This document shows positions 24,615-34,088 of a stretch of DNA of 64,000 nt, in pieces. Numbering within the stretch: position 1 is the first letter of the stretch; every line of letters begins with the position of its first letter. A program made the position numbers and the translations under genes. Source of the DNA: Bacteriovoracaceae bacterium UBA6144 (GTDB lineage: Bacteria > Bdellovibrionota > Bacteriovoracia > Bacteriovoracales > Bacteriovoracaceae); contig DIVA01000031.1 of NCBI GenBank assembly GCA_002435705.1, positions 1 to 64,000 on the forward strand, written 5' to 3'. Under the pieces are notes generated by a model that worked only from the letters and a program-made list of their open reading frames with translations, was not told where the DNA came from and made no database searches.

Positions 24615-25345
24615 AAACACTCATTACCTTTCTTCTCTTTCTCTCAGCCTGCACCTCACTTCCCAAAGGCGAATTGCAGCTCAAAAAAATGATGATGGAC
24701 GATCAGCCTAAAGATCCGCAGGGCCGAGTCACCTACGTTCACTCTGGTCGTCCAATCTATGTAGAATCGGTTTCATACCCCTATTTATTACCTGACGGGC
24801 ATATCTCTCTTCAGGGAAAACTTCTGGTTTATGTTGGCAGAGAAGAACTTTCTCTGAATGAACTGATACCACGACAAGAAGAAGAGAAAAAACCATCAAC
24901 TCCTAAGCCAAGTGAATCTCCTAAGAATGAAACGAAAGAAAGACCTCCTATTTTCAGAGAAATGGGAGGCCCAAGACTTTCTTCAACTCCATCACTGTTC
25001 TTCCCCAAGACACCGGGGGCAGAATCCTTTCAAGACTATGTTCGTCTTAGAGATTCATCAATAAAGAAAAAAGATCAAAAGGTTGTAAATCATTACAAGT
25101 GTGCAAAGCCCAAGATTGTTCAAAATGGAGACTGCAATAAGCTTCAAGTTGAATTTGACCTCTCTAACTGCTTCGGCACTCGCTTCATCAAGGAGGGGTA
25201 CAAAGTTAATTGTGTCAAGGATGAAGCTCTTTTTGGAGTGAGACTGAATAATGTCCGCTACAGAGTAAAAACACAGAAAACTCCAAATGCTCTTTGGAAC
25301 TTAGATCCTCAAGTTCAAGTTACATTTTACAAACCGCAGAGGTAA
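24611..25345 (+). CDS. traV: TraV/VirB7-like lipoprotein
   Basis: This is a 244-aa lipoprotein. The signal ends Leu-Ser-Ala-Cys-Thr-Ser, giving a lipidated Cys at about 14. A Pro/Glu/Lys-rich linker (about 85-115) precedes a C-terminal domain with four cysteines. It lies between TraB- and TraC-like genes, where TraV sits in F-like operons, and is probably the outer-membrane anchor of the core complex. It is longer than F TraV (about 170 aa). ATGA overlap with traB. Confidence 0.65.
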   Translation: MKTLITFLLFLSACTSLPKGELQLKKMMMDDQPKDPQGRVTYVHSGRPIYVESVSYPYLLPDGHISLQGKLLVYVGREELSLNELIPRQEEEKKPSTPKPSESPKNETKERPPIFREMGGPRLSSTPSLFFPKTPGAESFQDYVRLRDSSIKKKDQKVVNHYKCAKPKIVQNGDCNKLQVEFDLSNCFGTRFIKEGYKVNCVKDEALFGVRLNNVRYRVKTQKTPNALWNLDPQVQVTFYKPQR

Positions 25346-25347
25346 AT

Positions 25348-27948
25348 ATGGTTGCTGACCTTTTAAGAAAATTCAGAGATGCCACATTTAGAACTAATAA
25401 AGACTATCAAAACGGTTTATTAAACCTTCCAGATAGCTTTAGTGAGCGTCACATCCATCTCCGTGATTTCACCGATGATAACATCGTTCTTCTAAATAAC
25501 GGTGATCTTGGTGTCATTTACAAATTTAATGGTGTCTATGATGAAACCTTAGACCACGATGGCCTACTCGAAAGCCTTCACTCATTTATGAAAGGAATAA
25601 GAAGTGTATCGAGTGGAATACCATCTCACCTGAATCTACGAAATACGATTGTTCAACTCATTCTCAAACAACGTGAGCTTAAAGTACCACCATCTAAAGT
25701 AGTGAATGGTCAGGAGCAAGTTTTCAGTGATTCAATTATTGGGAAGATACTCAAGGAGGAAGAAGAAAACCTCTTCTCTCATGGCCTTGTTGAAAAATCA
25801 TTTTTCATTACAATCAGGTTTTCTCCACCTCACCGGATGGGACAAGAGCTGCCCATTGTTGAAAGTCTCATTGCTCCATTCAGAAAAACGTTAAACACAT
25901 CAAAGTCAGATCACCTTGAATCGTTCTTCAAAACTTATGAGAACTTTAAGAATGAGTTGGTCAATTTTGAGCGTCATTTTTCAAGTTCTTGCTCATTAGA
26001 GAGAGTGCCTAGAAAAGAAGTTCTTTCCCTTATCCAAAATATGCTATTCGCTGGCGAAGACAAGGCTATTTACGATGGGGATGAATCCTTAGAAAAATGC
26101 CTCTATTCACCTTCTTATCAGGAAGAAGGGAATCTTCTTATTGATAAGGAAAATAACCGCTCATTAGGTACTTATCACCTGGAGCAGCTTCCTAAAGGTT
26201 ATTCCTACGGCCGTTTTCGCCATTTCATAGACTCAATTCCATACAAGAACTTTGATCTCGTATGGATTTTCACTCACGGAAGTAAGGAGGTGACTAAAGA
26301 CCTCATTGCCCGTGAAACATTTTATGGGCGGAAGAAAACGACTGACATCGAATTTCAAGAATTCATTTCATTCAGAGGTAATGTTGATGCTCAACGCCCC
26401 CATGGAACACAATCGGTCAGACTCGTTGTCTATAATCCTGCACAAGACAAAGATGGCCTCCTAGAATCTCTTGCCCAAGATTATATTGGGGCGAGACTCG
26501 TTCGAGAAAGTCAGATTCTGACCAATATGTTTGTAACATCTCTCCCACTGAATTGTCGGGCCGATGCAAACAAACTTAAAGGGAGATCACGCAAGATAAG
26601 GCTGGAGAACGCTCTGGCCTTCTTGCCCCTTTATCAAGGGCCTAGCAATAATCACGGTCTAAGATTTTATGCCTCTCGTAGTGGAACGCCTACAAGGACT
26701 GATATCTTTGCTGGAGAGGGAAATAAAATCACTGCTGTTTTAGGAATGTCTCGCGGTGGTAAATCCGTTCTGACAAATAATTTGATCTTAGAGTTTCTTG
26801 AGAAGAATCCAAATGGTATCGTGAGGATCATTGACATTAAGACATCCTACCTTAAACTTTGCGATCTTCTTGGTGGAAAGATCGTCCAGTTCTCTGAAGA
26901 AAAACTTAAGGAGAATAGTTATTCTCCTTTTGCCCTTGGTGATAAGTATGACATGGATGATATTGAAGCTATATTCCTTCTTATTTCAACCGCTATCATC
27001 CAAAAGAATCCAGGCATTAAATTCTCCGCTGTTCACACAGAACTTCTGCGTGAAGCACTTAAAATTGCCTACAACTCCAATCTGACCACCAAAAGGAAAT
27101 TTGGCTCAGTCGAGTCAGCTCCTCATCCTATTTGGGATGATATTCTTGCCTCTCTTCCACAAGCAGTGGCCACACTTTCCAGTTCTGGAGTTCAAGGAGC
27201 TGATCAAGCCAATAAAGACCTCGCTCTTTGGTCTGTAAATCTCTATCAGACAGGTCAATTTGGTTTTATTTTTAACCGTTATGAAAAAATCGACGAACAA
27301 AGCCATGAAGCTAGAATCCTGGTTTATGATCTCGATGGAAATACGGATGAAGTTCTAAGACAAATTTCTGCCATGATGGCCTTTATCAAAATATCGAGAG
27401 ATTTAGCGAAGCTTCCTACTTCTGTCCCTAAGCTCATCATCTTTGAAGAGTTTGGGATTCTCCTCAATGGGGATGACGAAGCCCAAAAACTTAATGAACA
27501 AAACATCAAGCTTATCGTAAAGACAACAGCCAAACTCAATGCTCAACCTATCGCTATCACGAACAATGTTGATGATTACACAACTAAGCCAGCTGGAGTA
27601 TCTTTCTGGGAACTATCTACTATTAAGATTTTTCTTCCTCTTGGTTCACTATATGAAAATGCGAAAAGAGCATGGGGTAATCAATTCAATGAAGCCTTTT
27701 GGCAAATTCTAAAATCTCTAAAAAAAGAAATTGAATATAAAAGAAGTTCAATCCTTGTTTATTCAGAGAACGATACAGCTCCTTATGTAGGCTCCTTCTA
27801 TCTCATTCTCTCCAGTTTCATAGATGCCCTGACTACTTCATCAGGATCTCAAATGAATCTCTACAGGGAACTTCGTCAAAAGGGCACTTCTCCTTTTGAT
27901 TCTCTGCAATTTATGAAAACTCACCATCCATTCGGAAAAGGACTCTAG
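25348..27948 (+). CDS. traC: TraC/VirB4-like conjugation ATPase
   Basis: This is an 866-aa cytoplasmic ATPase that powers pilus biogenesis. The N-terminal half is the TraC-type domain. The C-terminal half is RecA-like, with Walker A Gly-Met-Ser-Arg-Gly-Gly-Lys-Ser at about 467-474 and Walker B Lys-Leu-Ile-Ile-Phe-Glu-Glu-Phe-Gly at about 695. Conserved Arg-Ile-Ile-Asp-Ile-Lys after the P-loop and Gln-Phe-Gly-Phe-Ile-Phe fit VirB4/TraC. I start at the ATG 25348, preceded by AGAGG; an in-frame ATG at 25294 lies within traV. Confidence 0.9.
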   Translation: MVADLLRKFRDATFRTNKDYQNGLLNLPDSFSERHIHLRDFTDDNIVLLNNGDLGVIYKFNGVYDETLDHDGLLESLHSFMKGIRSVSSGIPSHLNLRNTIVQLILKQRELKVPPSKVVNGQEQVFSDSIIGKILKEEEENLFSHGLVEKSFFITIRFSPPHRMGQELPIVESLIAPFRKTLNTSKSDHLESFFKTYENFKNELVNFERHFSSSCSLERVPRKEVLSLIQNMLFAGEDKAIYDGDESLEKCLYSPSYQEEGNLLIDKENNRSLGTYHLEQLPKGYSYGRFRHFIDSIPYKNFDLVWIFTHGSKEVTKDLIARETFYGRKKTTDIEFQEFISFRGNVDAQRPHGTQSVRLVVYNPAQDKDGLLESLAQDYIGARLVRESQILTNMFVTSLPLNCRADANKLKGRSRKIRLENALAFLPLYQGPSNNHGLRFYASRSGTPTRTDIFAGEGNKITAVLGMSRGGKSVLTNNLILEFLEKNPNGIVRIIDIKTSYLKLCDLLGGKIVQFSEEKLKENSYSPFALGDKYDMDDIEAIFLLISTAIIQKNPGIKFSAVHTELLREALKIAYNSNLTTKRKFGSVESAPHPIWDDILASLPQAVATLSSSGVQGADQANKDLALWSVNLYQTGQFGFIFNRYEKIDEQSHEARILVYDLDGNTDEVLRQISAMMAFIKISRDLAKLPTSVPKLIIFEEFGILLNGDDEAQKLNEQNIKLIVKTTAKLNAQPIAITNNVDDYTTKPAGVSFWELSTIKIFLPLGSLYENAKRAWGNQFNEAFWQILKSLKKEIEYKRSSILVYSENDTAPYVGSFYLILSSFIDALTTSSGSQMNLYRELRQKGTSPFDSLQFMKTHHPFGKGL

Positions 27949-27951
27949 CCC

Positions 27952-29406
27952 ATGAAACTGATTGATATGATCTTTGCTCTTTTCCTAGGTGTCATCCTTT
28001 CAGATATTGCCTCTGCAAAAGTCTCATCCCGATACGAAGGTGGAAACCGTATCATTGCCCCCTTCGGATTCAAAACACGCCAGCCTCCATCTGGAAGCTC
28101 CATTCGACTCTTAGACGTTAAACTTGGCCTCACCGCCCAGCAAGTCTGCGGCTATACCGACTGGACAACCACTCAGCTTCATCTTCCAAAACAACTTCTC
28201 TCTAAGCAGTATTGGAAAAATGTGGGAGATAGAGTATTCCGCCAAGCTCAACAAGCAGTTATGGATATAAGTGGTGCTCTCCCCTCAATGCTCGCCTGTA
28301 ACGTATCACCTACATTTTGCCACGTTTTTAACCAATCAGAACTCATGGCCGCTTTTGAAACTGACCTCACCTTCGACACTTGCCAAATGCTTGATGGAAT
28401 TGGAAATGCAACAGCTCCGGCAAACAGTCAGCTTCGTCGTTGTATTCAACATATGACTTCTCAAGGGCGATCTGCCAGTGAGGCCCGTGAAGTTTGTATC
28501 AACGGCCAAAACAGAAACGGTTCTGAGCCACCTTCAAAAGAAGACAAACTGAACAACTCATCAAGTCTTGCAGATTCCACCTCTGAGTTTGATATAGACC
28601 GATTCATCAACTCGTTATTTCCAACCTCTGTGAATACTAGGAATGGGGCCTACTACATGAACTCAGGGGGACACCTTTACTCTCGCAAGTACAAGACAAA
28701 GGAGTTAATGACGACTCTCTTCCCAGGAATTACTGTTAGAAACAGTGCCACGATTGTGAACGGTGGGACATTCCAACCAAACGTCGATGTTGAATACGCC
28801 AAAATGACGGTTCAAACACGAGACTTCATCATTCAAACCGTCCGTGAAATGCAAAAATGGTCAAGTCTGGGGTATTCTCCACTTGAAGTTATTAAAAGAT
28901 CTGAACATCTTTGGACAAATAAGAAGCAATGGGAAAAAGATAAAGAACCATCTCCCCTACACCGTCCGACGAATGATGGGAGTGATCCTTCTTTCATCAT
29001 AACCCCAAATCAATTACTGCTCCTTGTGCCACTTGCAGATTCGCCGGGAGCCGAACTTCTTGATCTCTCTGCGGATAGATTTGCCTCTTCGGCTACATTC
29101 GTAAAACTCACTGATCGATTTTCCGACATTCTGACTCTTGCACTCGATAAATGCAAAAAAGATCCTGAAGTGCAAAGTGCAATCGCTCAAAGAAATTGTG
29201 ATCTCATCGTAGAAACGGCCAAGGCTAACCTTCAGGCTCTCTCATACAAAAGAGAGGCGGAAGAAAGTGCGATCAAGGCACACCAGCTTATTGCTCAGAT
29301 GGTTGCAGAAGAGCAAAAGAGAAAAATCACAACCTCAATTCAGGATACAGGAAAAGAGCTGGAAGAATCCCCTAAAGCATCTATTAAGGTTCCAGGAAAG
29401 GATTAG
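27952..29406 (+). CDS. ICE-type conjugation protein similar to the PFL_4711 family
   Basis: This is a 484-aa exported protein with a signal peptide ending Ala-Ser-Ala-Lys. Residues about 65-145 show Val-Cys-Gly-x-x-Asp, a helix Ala-Val-Met-Asp-Ile-Ser-Gly-Ala-Leu-Pro-Ser, and Phe-Asp-Thr-Cys-Gln-Met. This arrangement is like the Cys-Gly ... Ala-Thr-Gly-Ala ... Leu-Pro ... Ser-Cys-Gln pattern of the integrating conjugative element protein family PFL_4711 (a TraH-like mating-pair protein). The C-terminus is a long charged helix. Many cysteines suggest disulphides made by the TraF-like protein. Confidence 0.6.
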   Translation: MKLIDMIFALFLGVILSDIASAKVSSRYEGGNRIIAPFGFKTRQPPSGSSIRLLDVKLGLTAQQVCGYTDWTTTQLHLPKQLLSKQYWKNVGDRVFRQAQQAVMDISGALPSMLACNVSPTFCHVFNQSELMAAFETDLTFDTCQMLDGIGNATAPANSQLRRCIQHMTSQGRSASEAREVCINGQNRNGSEPPSKEDKLNNSSSLADSTSEFDIDRFINSLFPTSVNTRNGAYYMNSGGHLYSRKYKTKELMTTLFPGITVRNSATIVNGGTFQPNVDVEYAKMTVQTRDFIIQTVREMQKWSSLGYSPLEVIKRSEHLWTNKKQWEKDKEPSPLHRPTNDGSDPSFIITPNQLLLLVPLADSPGAELLDLSADRFASSATFVKLTDRFSDILTLALDKCKKDPEVQSAIAQRNCDLIVETAKANLQALSYKREAEESAIKAHQLIAQMVAEEQKRKITTSIQDTGKELEESPKASIKVPGKD

Positions 29407-29408
29407 AC

Positions 29409-31040
29409 ATGATTCCAAATGATACGGCCCTTGCTTCTTTTGTTCGTGATTTTGGTGATAGTGCCATGGCCGTTATGATGACGACGTTCTATGAATCACC
29501 GCTGGTCAAACTTATGATCTATGCAACGGCTGTTATCATGTTTGTACTTTTGGGTATTTCTATTCATCGAGGACAATTTTCAAAATTCATCGGTGTTTTT
29601 TGGGTCACTTGGCTGGCCATCATCCCTGTTAATCAGAAACCTATCCTCTATGTCACAATCAATACGTTCTCAGAATTAACGTCCGATCTACTTCAAAAGT
29701 TTTCCTATAATCTTTTGACTAGCTTCGGTACTAAAAATGCAATCCCTCCAGGCTTTGTCTTCAACACGATCAATCGTGCAGCCTTTGCTGAAATAACTGA
29801 CCTTAATCTGAAAGATAATGTCCGTTTTCTTATTAGTAACTGCATCCCTCATGCAAACAATCTGGAAGGGAAACCATTCTCTGCCAATGATCTCTTCGCC
29901 GTTAAAGTAAAATCATCCAATAAAAGTGGTATTCGGGCCTCAGAGTCACTTGAATTTAACTTCGACCCCAACCTTCTCAAAGTCCGTACTTTCGATGTTG
30001 AAGGAGATACAACAAACTGCCTTGATCTTCTGAGTTCGACTCTTCATGGAATCCGCTCTCACTTACGTTCCAAAGACCTCTCAAGACAAGAGCAGAATCC
30101 AAACGAGATCGAGGAAACAAGAGGCAGGGAATCTTCCGATTATAAGAGGCTCAATGAATTCTCTCTAAATCTTGCTCATGCCAGCTCTATTCATAAGCAG
30201 ATCGTGAAAGATTATTTTCCTGAAGCAAGTTCATCATCTTTTGACACCATTGATGGAACAGTTGCAGCCTCTACCAGTGATGCGAACTTTTTAACGGGTA
30301 TTCCATTGGCCATTATGAATACTCCTAAAGCTCTCGCAAGAAGTCTGAACATTGATGGAGTTTTAGATAATGCCTCAAGACTTCATGACATCAACGAAAA
30401 AATCCTGAATCTTCCCTACTACACATCCTACCTTCAAGTAATTTTGAAGCTCATTGCACCACTGGCAATCCTCTCAATGTTTTTGGGCACAATGAAGTGG
30501 ATGAAGTATTGGACTCTCAGTTGGAGCTTAAGCCTAGGCCTTCCGTGGTTTTTGTATATTTCACGAACGATTTCAAACTCAATTCTTATGTGGGTTCTAA
30601 AACTTGAAGAATTAACACCTAAAGAAAGCTATTCACCAAATTACCTCCTCCATGGAATCAACTTTGAAGCGACATCAAAAGTTCTGGAAGATTCCTCTCG
30701 CATGATGAGTGTCTTTCTTCAATGTGAAATGGCCCTTTGGAGCAGCCTATTTGTCGTCATTCCATTTTCTTCATGGCTCGTCGGTCAGGCAGGAAACTTC
30801 GTCAATCGAATGGGGTCTTCTGTTGCTGGAACAGCAGGAGGAACGGTAGTTCGTGAAGGGACACATAAACTCTTAACAGCAACAACAGTAAAAGCTGGAG
30901 CCAAACTTGGAAGTCTTTTAGGCCCAGTAGGAACAGTCGCAGGAGCCGCCGCCTCTCCCATTATCGGTAAAGCCACTGAATTTAACTCTCAATCATCAGA
31001 AAAGGGGTCACATGAGACAGATGCTTCTCATCTTAACTAG
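29409..31040 (+). CDS. TraG N-terminal-like mating-pair stabilisation protein
   Basis: This 543-aa polytopic membrane protein has hydrophobic helices near 30-50, 58-78, 340-360 and 370-395 and around 440-460, with a large periplasmic loop between. The layout and length match the TraG_N domain. The C-terminal 70 residues are Gly/Ala-rich and small-residue-rich (Gly-Thr-Ala-Gly-Gly-Thr-Val, Gly-Pro-Val-Gly-Thr-Val-Ala-Gly-Ala-Ala-Ala) and may insert in membrane. It lacks the long periplasmic C-terminal domain of F TraG, so entry-exclusion recognition is probably absent. It overlaps the next gene by 29 bases. Confidence 0.65.
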   Translation: MIPNDTALASFVRDFGDSAMAVMMTTFYESPLVKLMIYATAVIMFVLLGISIHRGQFSKFIGVFWVTWLAIIPVNQKPILYVTINTFSELTSDLLQKFSYNLLTSFGTKNAIPPGFVFNTINRAAFAEITDLNLKDNVRFLISNCIPHANNLEGKPFSANDLFAVKVKSSNKSGIRASESLEFNFDPNLLKVRTFDVEGDTTNCLDLLSSTLHGIRSHLRSKDLSRQEQNPNEIEETRGRESSDYKRLNEFSLNLAHASSIHKQIVKDYFPEASSSSFDTIDGTVAASTSDANFLTGIPLAIMNTPKALARSLNIDGVLDNASRLHDINEKILNLPYYTSYLQVILKLIAPLAILSMFLGTMKWMKYWTLSWSLSLGLPWFLYISRTISNSILMWVLKLEELTPKESYSPNYLLHGINFEATSKVLEDSSRMMSVFLQCEMALWSSLFVVIPFSSWLVGQAGNFVNRMGSSVAGTAGGTVVREGTHKLLTATTVKAGAKLGSLLGPVGTVAGAAASPIIGKATEFNSQSSEKGSHETDASHLN

Positions 31041-32877
31041 CTTCATTATCTTATCAAGCCAACTCCATGCAAATGACATCATTGGGGCCAATGAACTGGC
31101 AAATGATGCTCGAACGATTATCAGGAATTTAGGTCTAAATTGTGGACAACCTCAAAACTATTCTCAGTTTATTGCCGAAGTAAAATCACTCGTTGGAGGG
31201 ATTGGTAAAGTATCTACTGAGTTCTCACTCCAACTAGGAGCTAAAAAAGATTTTCCTACCGTCTGTCATGTTCTCACCCAGAATCAACTTAACTCCTACA
31301 CCGAGGGAACTCAAAGGACAAACTCTTCAACTTGCGTCATGAGAAGCTTCGGAAAATGTGTAAAACGAAAGCACATAAAAAAAGAAAAACCGATGCCATC
31401 TTACTGGTGGCCAAAGTATTTTATTGAAGTGACTGAGAAAGGAAACGATGCCCACTCATCATTTGATGGTGGGAACAATCTTCTTTTTTCTCTTAATCGA
31501 AATCTAGCTAACTCTCTTTCTTCTTTCGTAGATGAAAATGGCGCCATAACACTTACTTCCTATGTCATGGGAGGTTCTTCCCTGCTTTCAACTATTGGAG
31601 TCAAAACTGGTGACGTTAATACTTCTGAACTAATGAAAGCTTCTGTTCTTACTCCTCTTGAGAAACTTAGATTTAGAGGATCACGATCTAAAACTCAAAG
31701 CACTTTTGATGTAAATATCTGGCCAGTAGCAAATTCTAAAACACTTGCCAGTCATCTCACTGTCTGTGGGCCCGATCTTGTTAAACAAGGCAGACACCCC
31801 GGCGGCTATTCATGGTCAATGGAAGGCATTCCAATGACCTGTCCTGTGGCGATGTCTAATGATGCCTTTGCATATTGGGACACTGGAATGACTGACTATA
31901 TTGATCCCGAAATCGTTTCTGGTATGTTACTGGCCGCCAACCCACTTTCATGCGGAATAGCCCAAGCCAGCAAAGCTTTTTCTGATATGGGGTCGTTGAG
32001 CGGCAACAAAATTGGCGATCAAAAGGCCATATCAGGGCAGTTGTCCTCAGTATCAGGAAACGATAAGCAAAGTCTTCAGAACTGTTCTTGGCCAATTTTA
32101 GGCACGGCTGAAGCCATTGCTAAGAAGTCTCTCAGTCTTGGAAATCTTAAAAAGTGGAAAGATCACAAATGCACACTTTGGGGAGCCTTGGCCCCAAGGA
32201 CTTCAACCGCCGCTTATGGCTCAGATTATTCTTTTGCCAATACCGCCTTAAAGTTCAAGCTTCTCTCCCATGAGATGTTCGGTATTCCACGAGGAGAACA
32301 AGAAAGATGGAGCCTTGCCTATCCATGGGAAGGAAAAGGGTCATCATCTTCCTCATCTCTCGGTGGACTTTCCTCAATTAAGAACGACCTCACAAGTGGG
32401 GGAGACAAACTCTTAAAGCAAAATGGAATCAACATCAAAGGTGATTCTAGCGGTTCAAGCCGTTCTGATTCACTTCTCATTACGGGAAGCCCGCTACTCG
32501 TAAATTCATCAGTAAGCTCCAAATTTATCCAAGACCGAGTTTCACAGCATGGGAAAGAATTTGCGTACATTGCGGCCATGACCGCTTCTGGCGCAGCACC
32601 ATTTCTTGCAGCAGAAGTGAGTAGAATGAAAGCTGCTCAACTTGGAAAAGGAAGCATTCTTTCAGGTGACAGAAGAATCTATACCATCTGGGAGAAAGTC
32701 TCATGTGTCTCTCAATCAACCAAAGTCACTGAACATGTACACCCAATGCCCTCAGTAACATTTTATGATTCCTGCACAAGTGCTGTTCGTTTTGAAGTTT
32801 ATAAATACGTCCAGCTGAAACTTCTGAGAAGAATTTGTGATTCTTTCGGAGCAACAGAGGGAAAGCCATGGTTATGA
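31012..32877 (+). CDS. TraU-like conjugation protein
   Basis: This is a 621-aa exported protein with a signal peptide to about Leu-His-Ala. It contains at least ten cysteines, a Tyr-Trp-Trp-Pro-Lys-Tyr-Phe-Ile-Glu-Val segment, and a late Cys-Thr-Leu-Trp-Gly-Ala-Leu-Ala-Pro-Arg-Thr block followed by Ala-Asn-Thr-Ala. These resemble the TraU/ICE_PFL_4710 group (Trp-Gly-x-x-x-Pro-Arg). A low-complexity Ser/Gly stretch sits near 445-485, which TraU lacks. It is much longer than F TraU (about 330 aa), so the call is tentative. AAGGGG precedes the ATG. Confidence 0.5.
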   Translation: MRQMLLILTSFIILSSQLHANDIIGANELANDARTIIRNLGLNCGQPQNYSQFIAEVKSLVGGIGKVSTEFSLQLGAKKDFPTVCHVLTQNQLNSYTEGTQRTNSSTCVMRSFGKCVKRKHIKKEKPMPSYWWPKYFIEVTEKGNDAHSSFDGGNNLLFSLNRNLANSLSSFVDENGAITLTSYVMGGSSLLSTIGVKTGDVNTSELMKASVLTPLEKLRFRGSRSKTQSTFDVNIWPVANSKTLASHLTVCGPDLVKQGRHPGGYSWSMEGIPMTCPVAMSNDAFAYWDTGMTDYIDPEIVSGMLLAANPLSCGIAQASKAFSDMGSLSGNKIGDQKAISGQLSSVSGNDKQSLQNCSWPILGTAEAIAKKSLSLGNLKKWKDHKCTLWGALAPRTSTAAYGSDYSFANTALKFKLLSHEMFGIPRGEQERWSLAYPWEGKGSSSSSSLGGLSSIKNDLTSGGDKLLKQNGINIKGDSSGSSRSDSLLITGSPLLVNSSVSSKFIQDRVSQHGKEFAYIAAMTASGAAPFLAAEVSRMKAAQLGKGSILSGDRRIYTIWEKVSCVSQSTKVTEHVHPMPSVTFYDSCTSAVRFEVYKYVQLKLLRRICDSFGATEGKPWL

Positions 32878-34088
32878 AAGACTCTTATCTTTCCATTGCC
32901 AAGGCCAATTCGTCTGATGATGTCATTGGAAAGAAGGATTTTTTTTCAATGACCTGGAAAAAAGTTTTTGAAGAGGCCAATGACAACAAAGCAAGTGATA
33001 TTCATATCCAACAGTTTGAAGACTCCATAAGAGTTCGACTAAGAATCTTAGGTGAAATGTGTATCATCCAGGAAATCCTTGAAACTCCTGAAATCAGAAC
33101 GACACTCATCAATCGCCTAAAATCACTTTGTCATTTTGAATTGAACGTCAACGATGAGGCCCAAGATCGGGCCTTCACGCTTAAACTTACCAATAGTCGG
33201 TATCGCGGCGTTGTTACCCCTGGAGTATTCGGTGAGAACTTCGTCCTTAGGATTATCCGTGATGAAGAACTGCCAACGATCAAAAATTGCCTTCTCCCTG
33301 AGAATATTGAGAAGGATCTCCTTTATGCTATCAACCGCAAACAAGGCTTTATCTGCATTACAGGGCCAACAGGCTCTGGAAAAAGTACCACCCTCCAAGC
33401 AACTTTAATGGAGATCAGTCGAATCAAGAAGAACGTGATCACGATAGAAGATCCAGTGGAAAGAATAATCCCTGATGTCGTCCAACAGCAAATTTCTCCC
33501 AAACTAACTTGGGCCAAGGCAATTAAGGCTGCCATGAGGCAAGATCCAGACGTTATCCTTATTGGAGAAATCAGAGATCACGAATCAGCTTCACTGGCAC
33601 TTGAAGCCGCCCAGACAGGACACCTCGTTCTATCCACTCTTCACACCAATGATGTTTCAGGAATTGTAGATCGTCTTATTGGTCTTGGTGTTGATCGTAA
33701 GCTCATTGCAGACAATCTTTTATTCATCTCTGCTCAAAGATTAACACAAAAACTATGCCCTAATTGCCGTATTGAAAATCCTCGTGGTGGATTTGATATA
33801 GGCAACGGATGCGATCATTGTAGCCATTCAAAAATTAAAGGAGTCATCGGAAGACAACCAATTATTGAATACTCTCTTCATCCGGACTCCGACTCCATAA
33901 TGAATTTCGATAAAAGTCGATTCAAAAGCACTCAACTCAAAACAAGCCTTTTATCTGAGGCCAAAAGACTCTCTCTTGACGGAGTTATCGCCGTAGAAGA
34001 AGCAGATCAATGGGAAGAAAAACAAGTATGGCAAACAAACCAAAATCACCCACAAAATCTAAATCATGGTCATGCAAACATTCAGTAA
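32868..34088 (+). CDS. GspE/PilB-type secretion ATPase within the conjugation operon
   Basis: This is a 406-aa hexameric traffic ATPase of the GspE/PilB/PilT superfamily. It has an N-terminal Ala-Ser-Asp-Ile-His-Ile-Gln domain, Walker A Gly-Pro-Thr-Gly-Ser-Gly-Lys-Ser at about 166-173, an Asp box Ile-Glu-Asp-Pro-Val-Glu, and Walker B Ile-Leu-Ile-Gly-Glu-Ile-Arg-Asp at about 230. The His box Leu-Ser-Thr-Leu-His-Thr-Asn-Asp follows. Four cysteines (Cys-Pro-x-Cys ... Cys-Asp-His-Cys, about 297-317) form the metal site of GspE/PilB, absent in VirB11. Canonical F-like systems have no VirB11-type ATPase, so its presence here is unusual. Confidence 0.87.
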   Translation: MVMKDSYLSIAKANSSDDVIGKKDFFSMTWKKVFEEANDNKASDIHIQQFEDSIRVRLRILGEMCIIQEILETPEIRTTLINRLKSLCHFELNVNDEAQDRAFTLKLTNSRYRGVVTPGVFGENFVLRIIRDEELPTIKNCLLPENIEKDLLYAINRKQGFICITGPTGSGKSTTLQATLMEISRIKKNVITIEDPVERIIPDVVQQQISPKLTWAKAIKAAMRQDPDVILIGEIRDHESASLALEAAQTGHLVLSTLHTNDVSGIVDRLIGLGVDRKLIADNLLFISAQRLTQKLCPNCRIENPRGGFDIGNGCDHCSHSKIKGVIGRQPIIEYSLHPDSDSIMNFDKSRFKSTQLKTSLLSEAKRLSLDGVIAVEEADQWEEKQVWQTNQNHPQNLNHGHANIQ

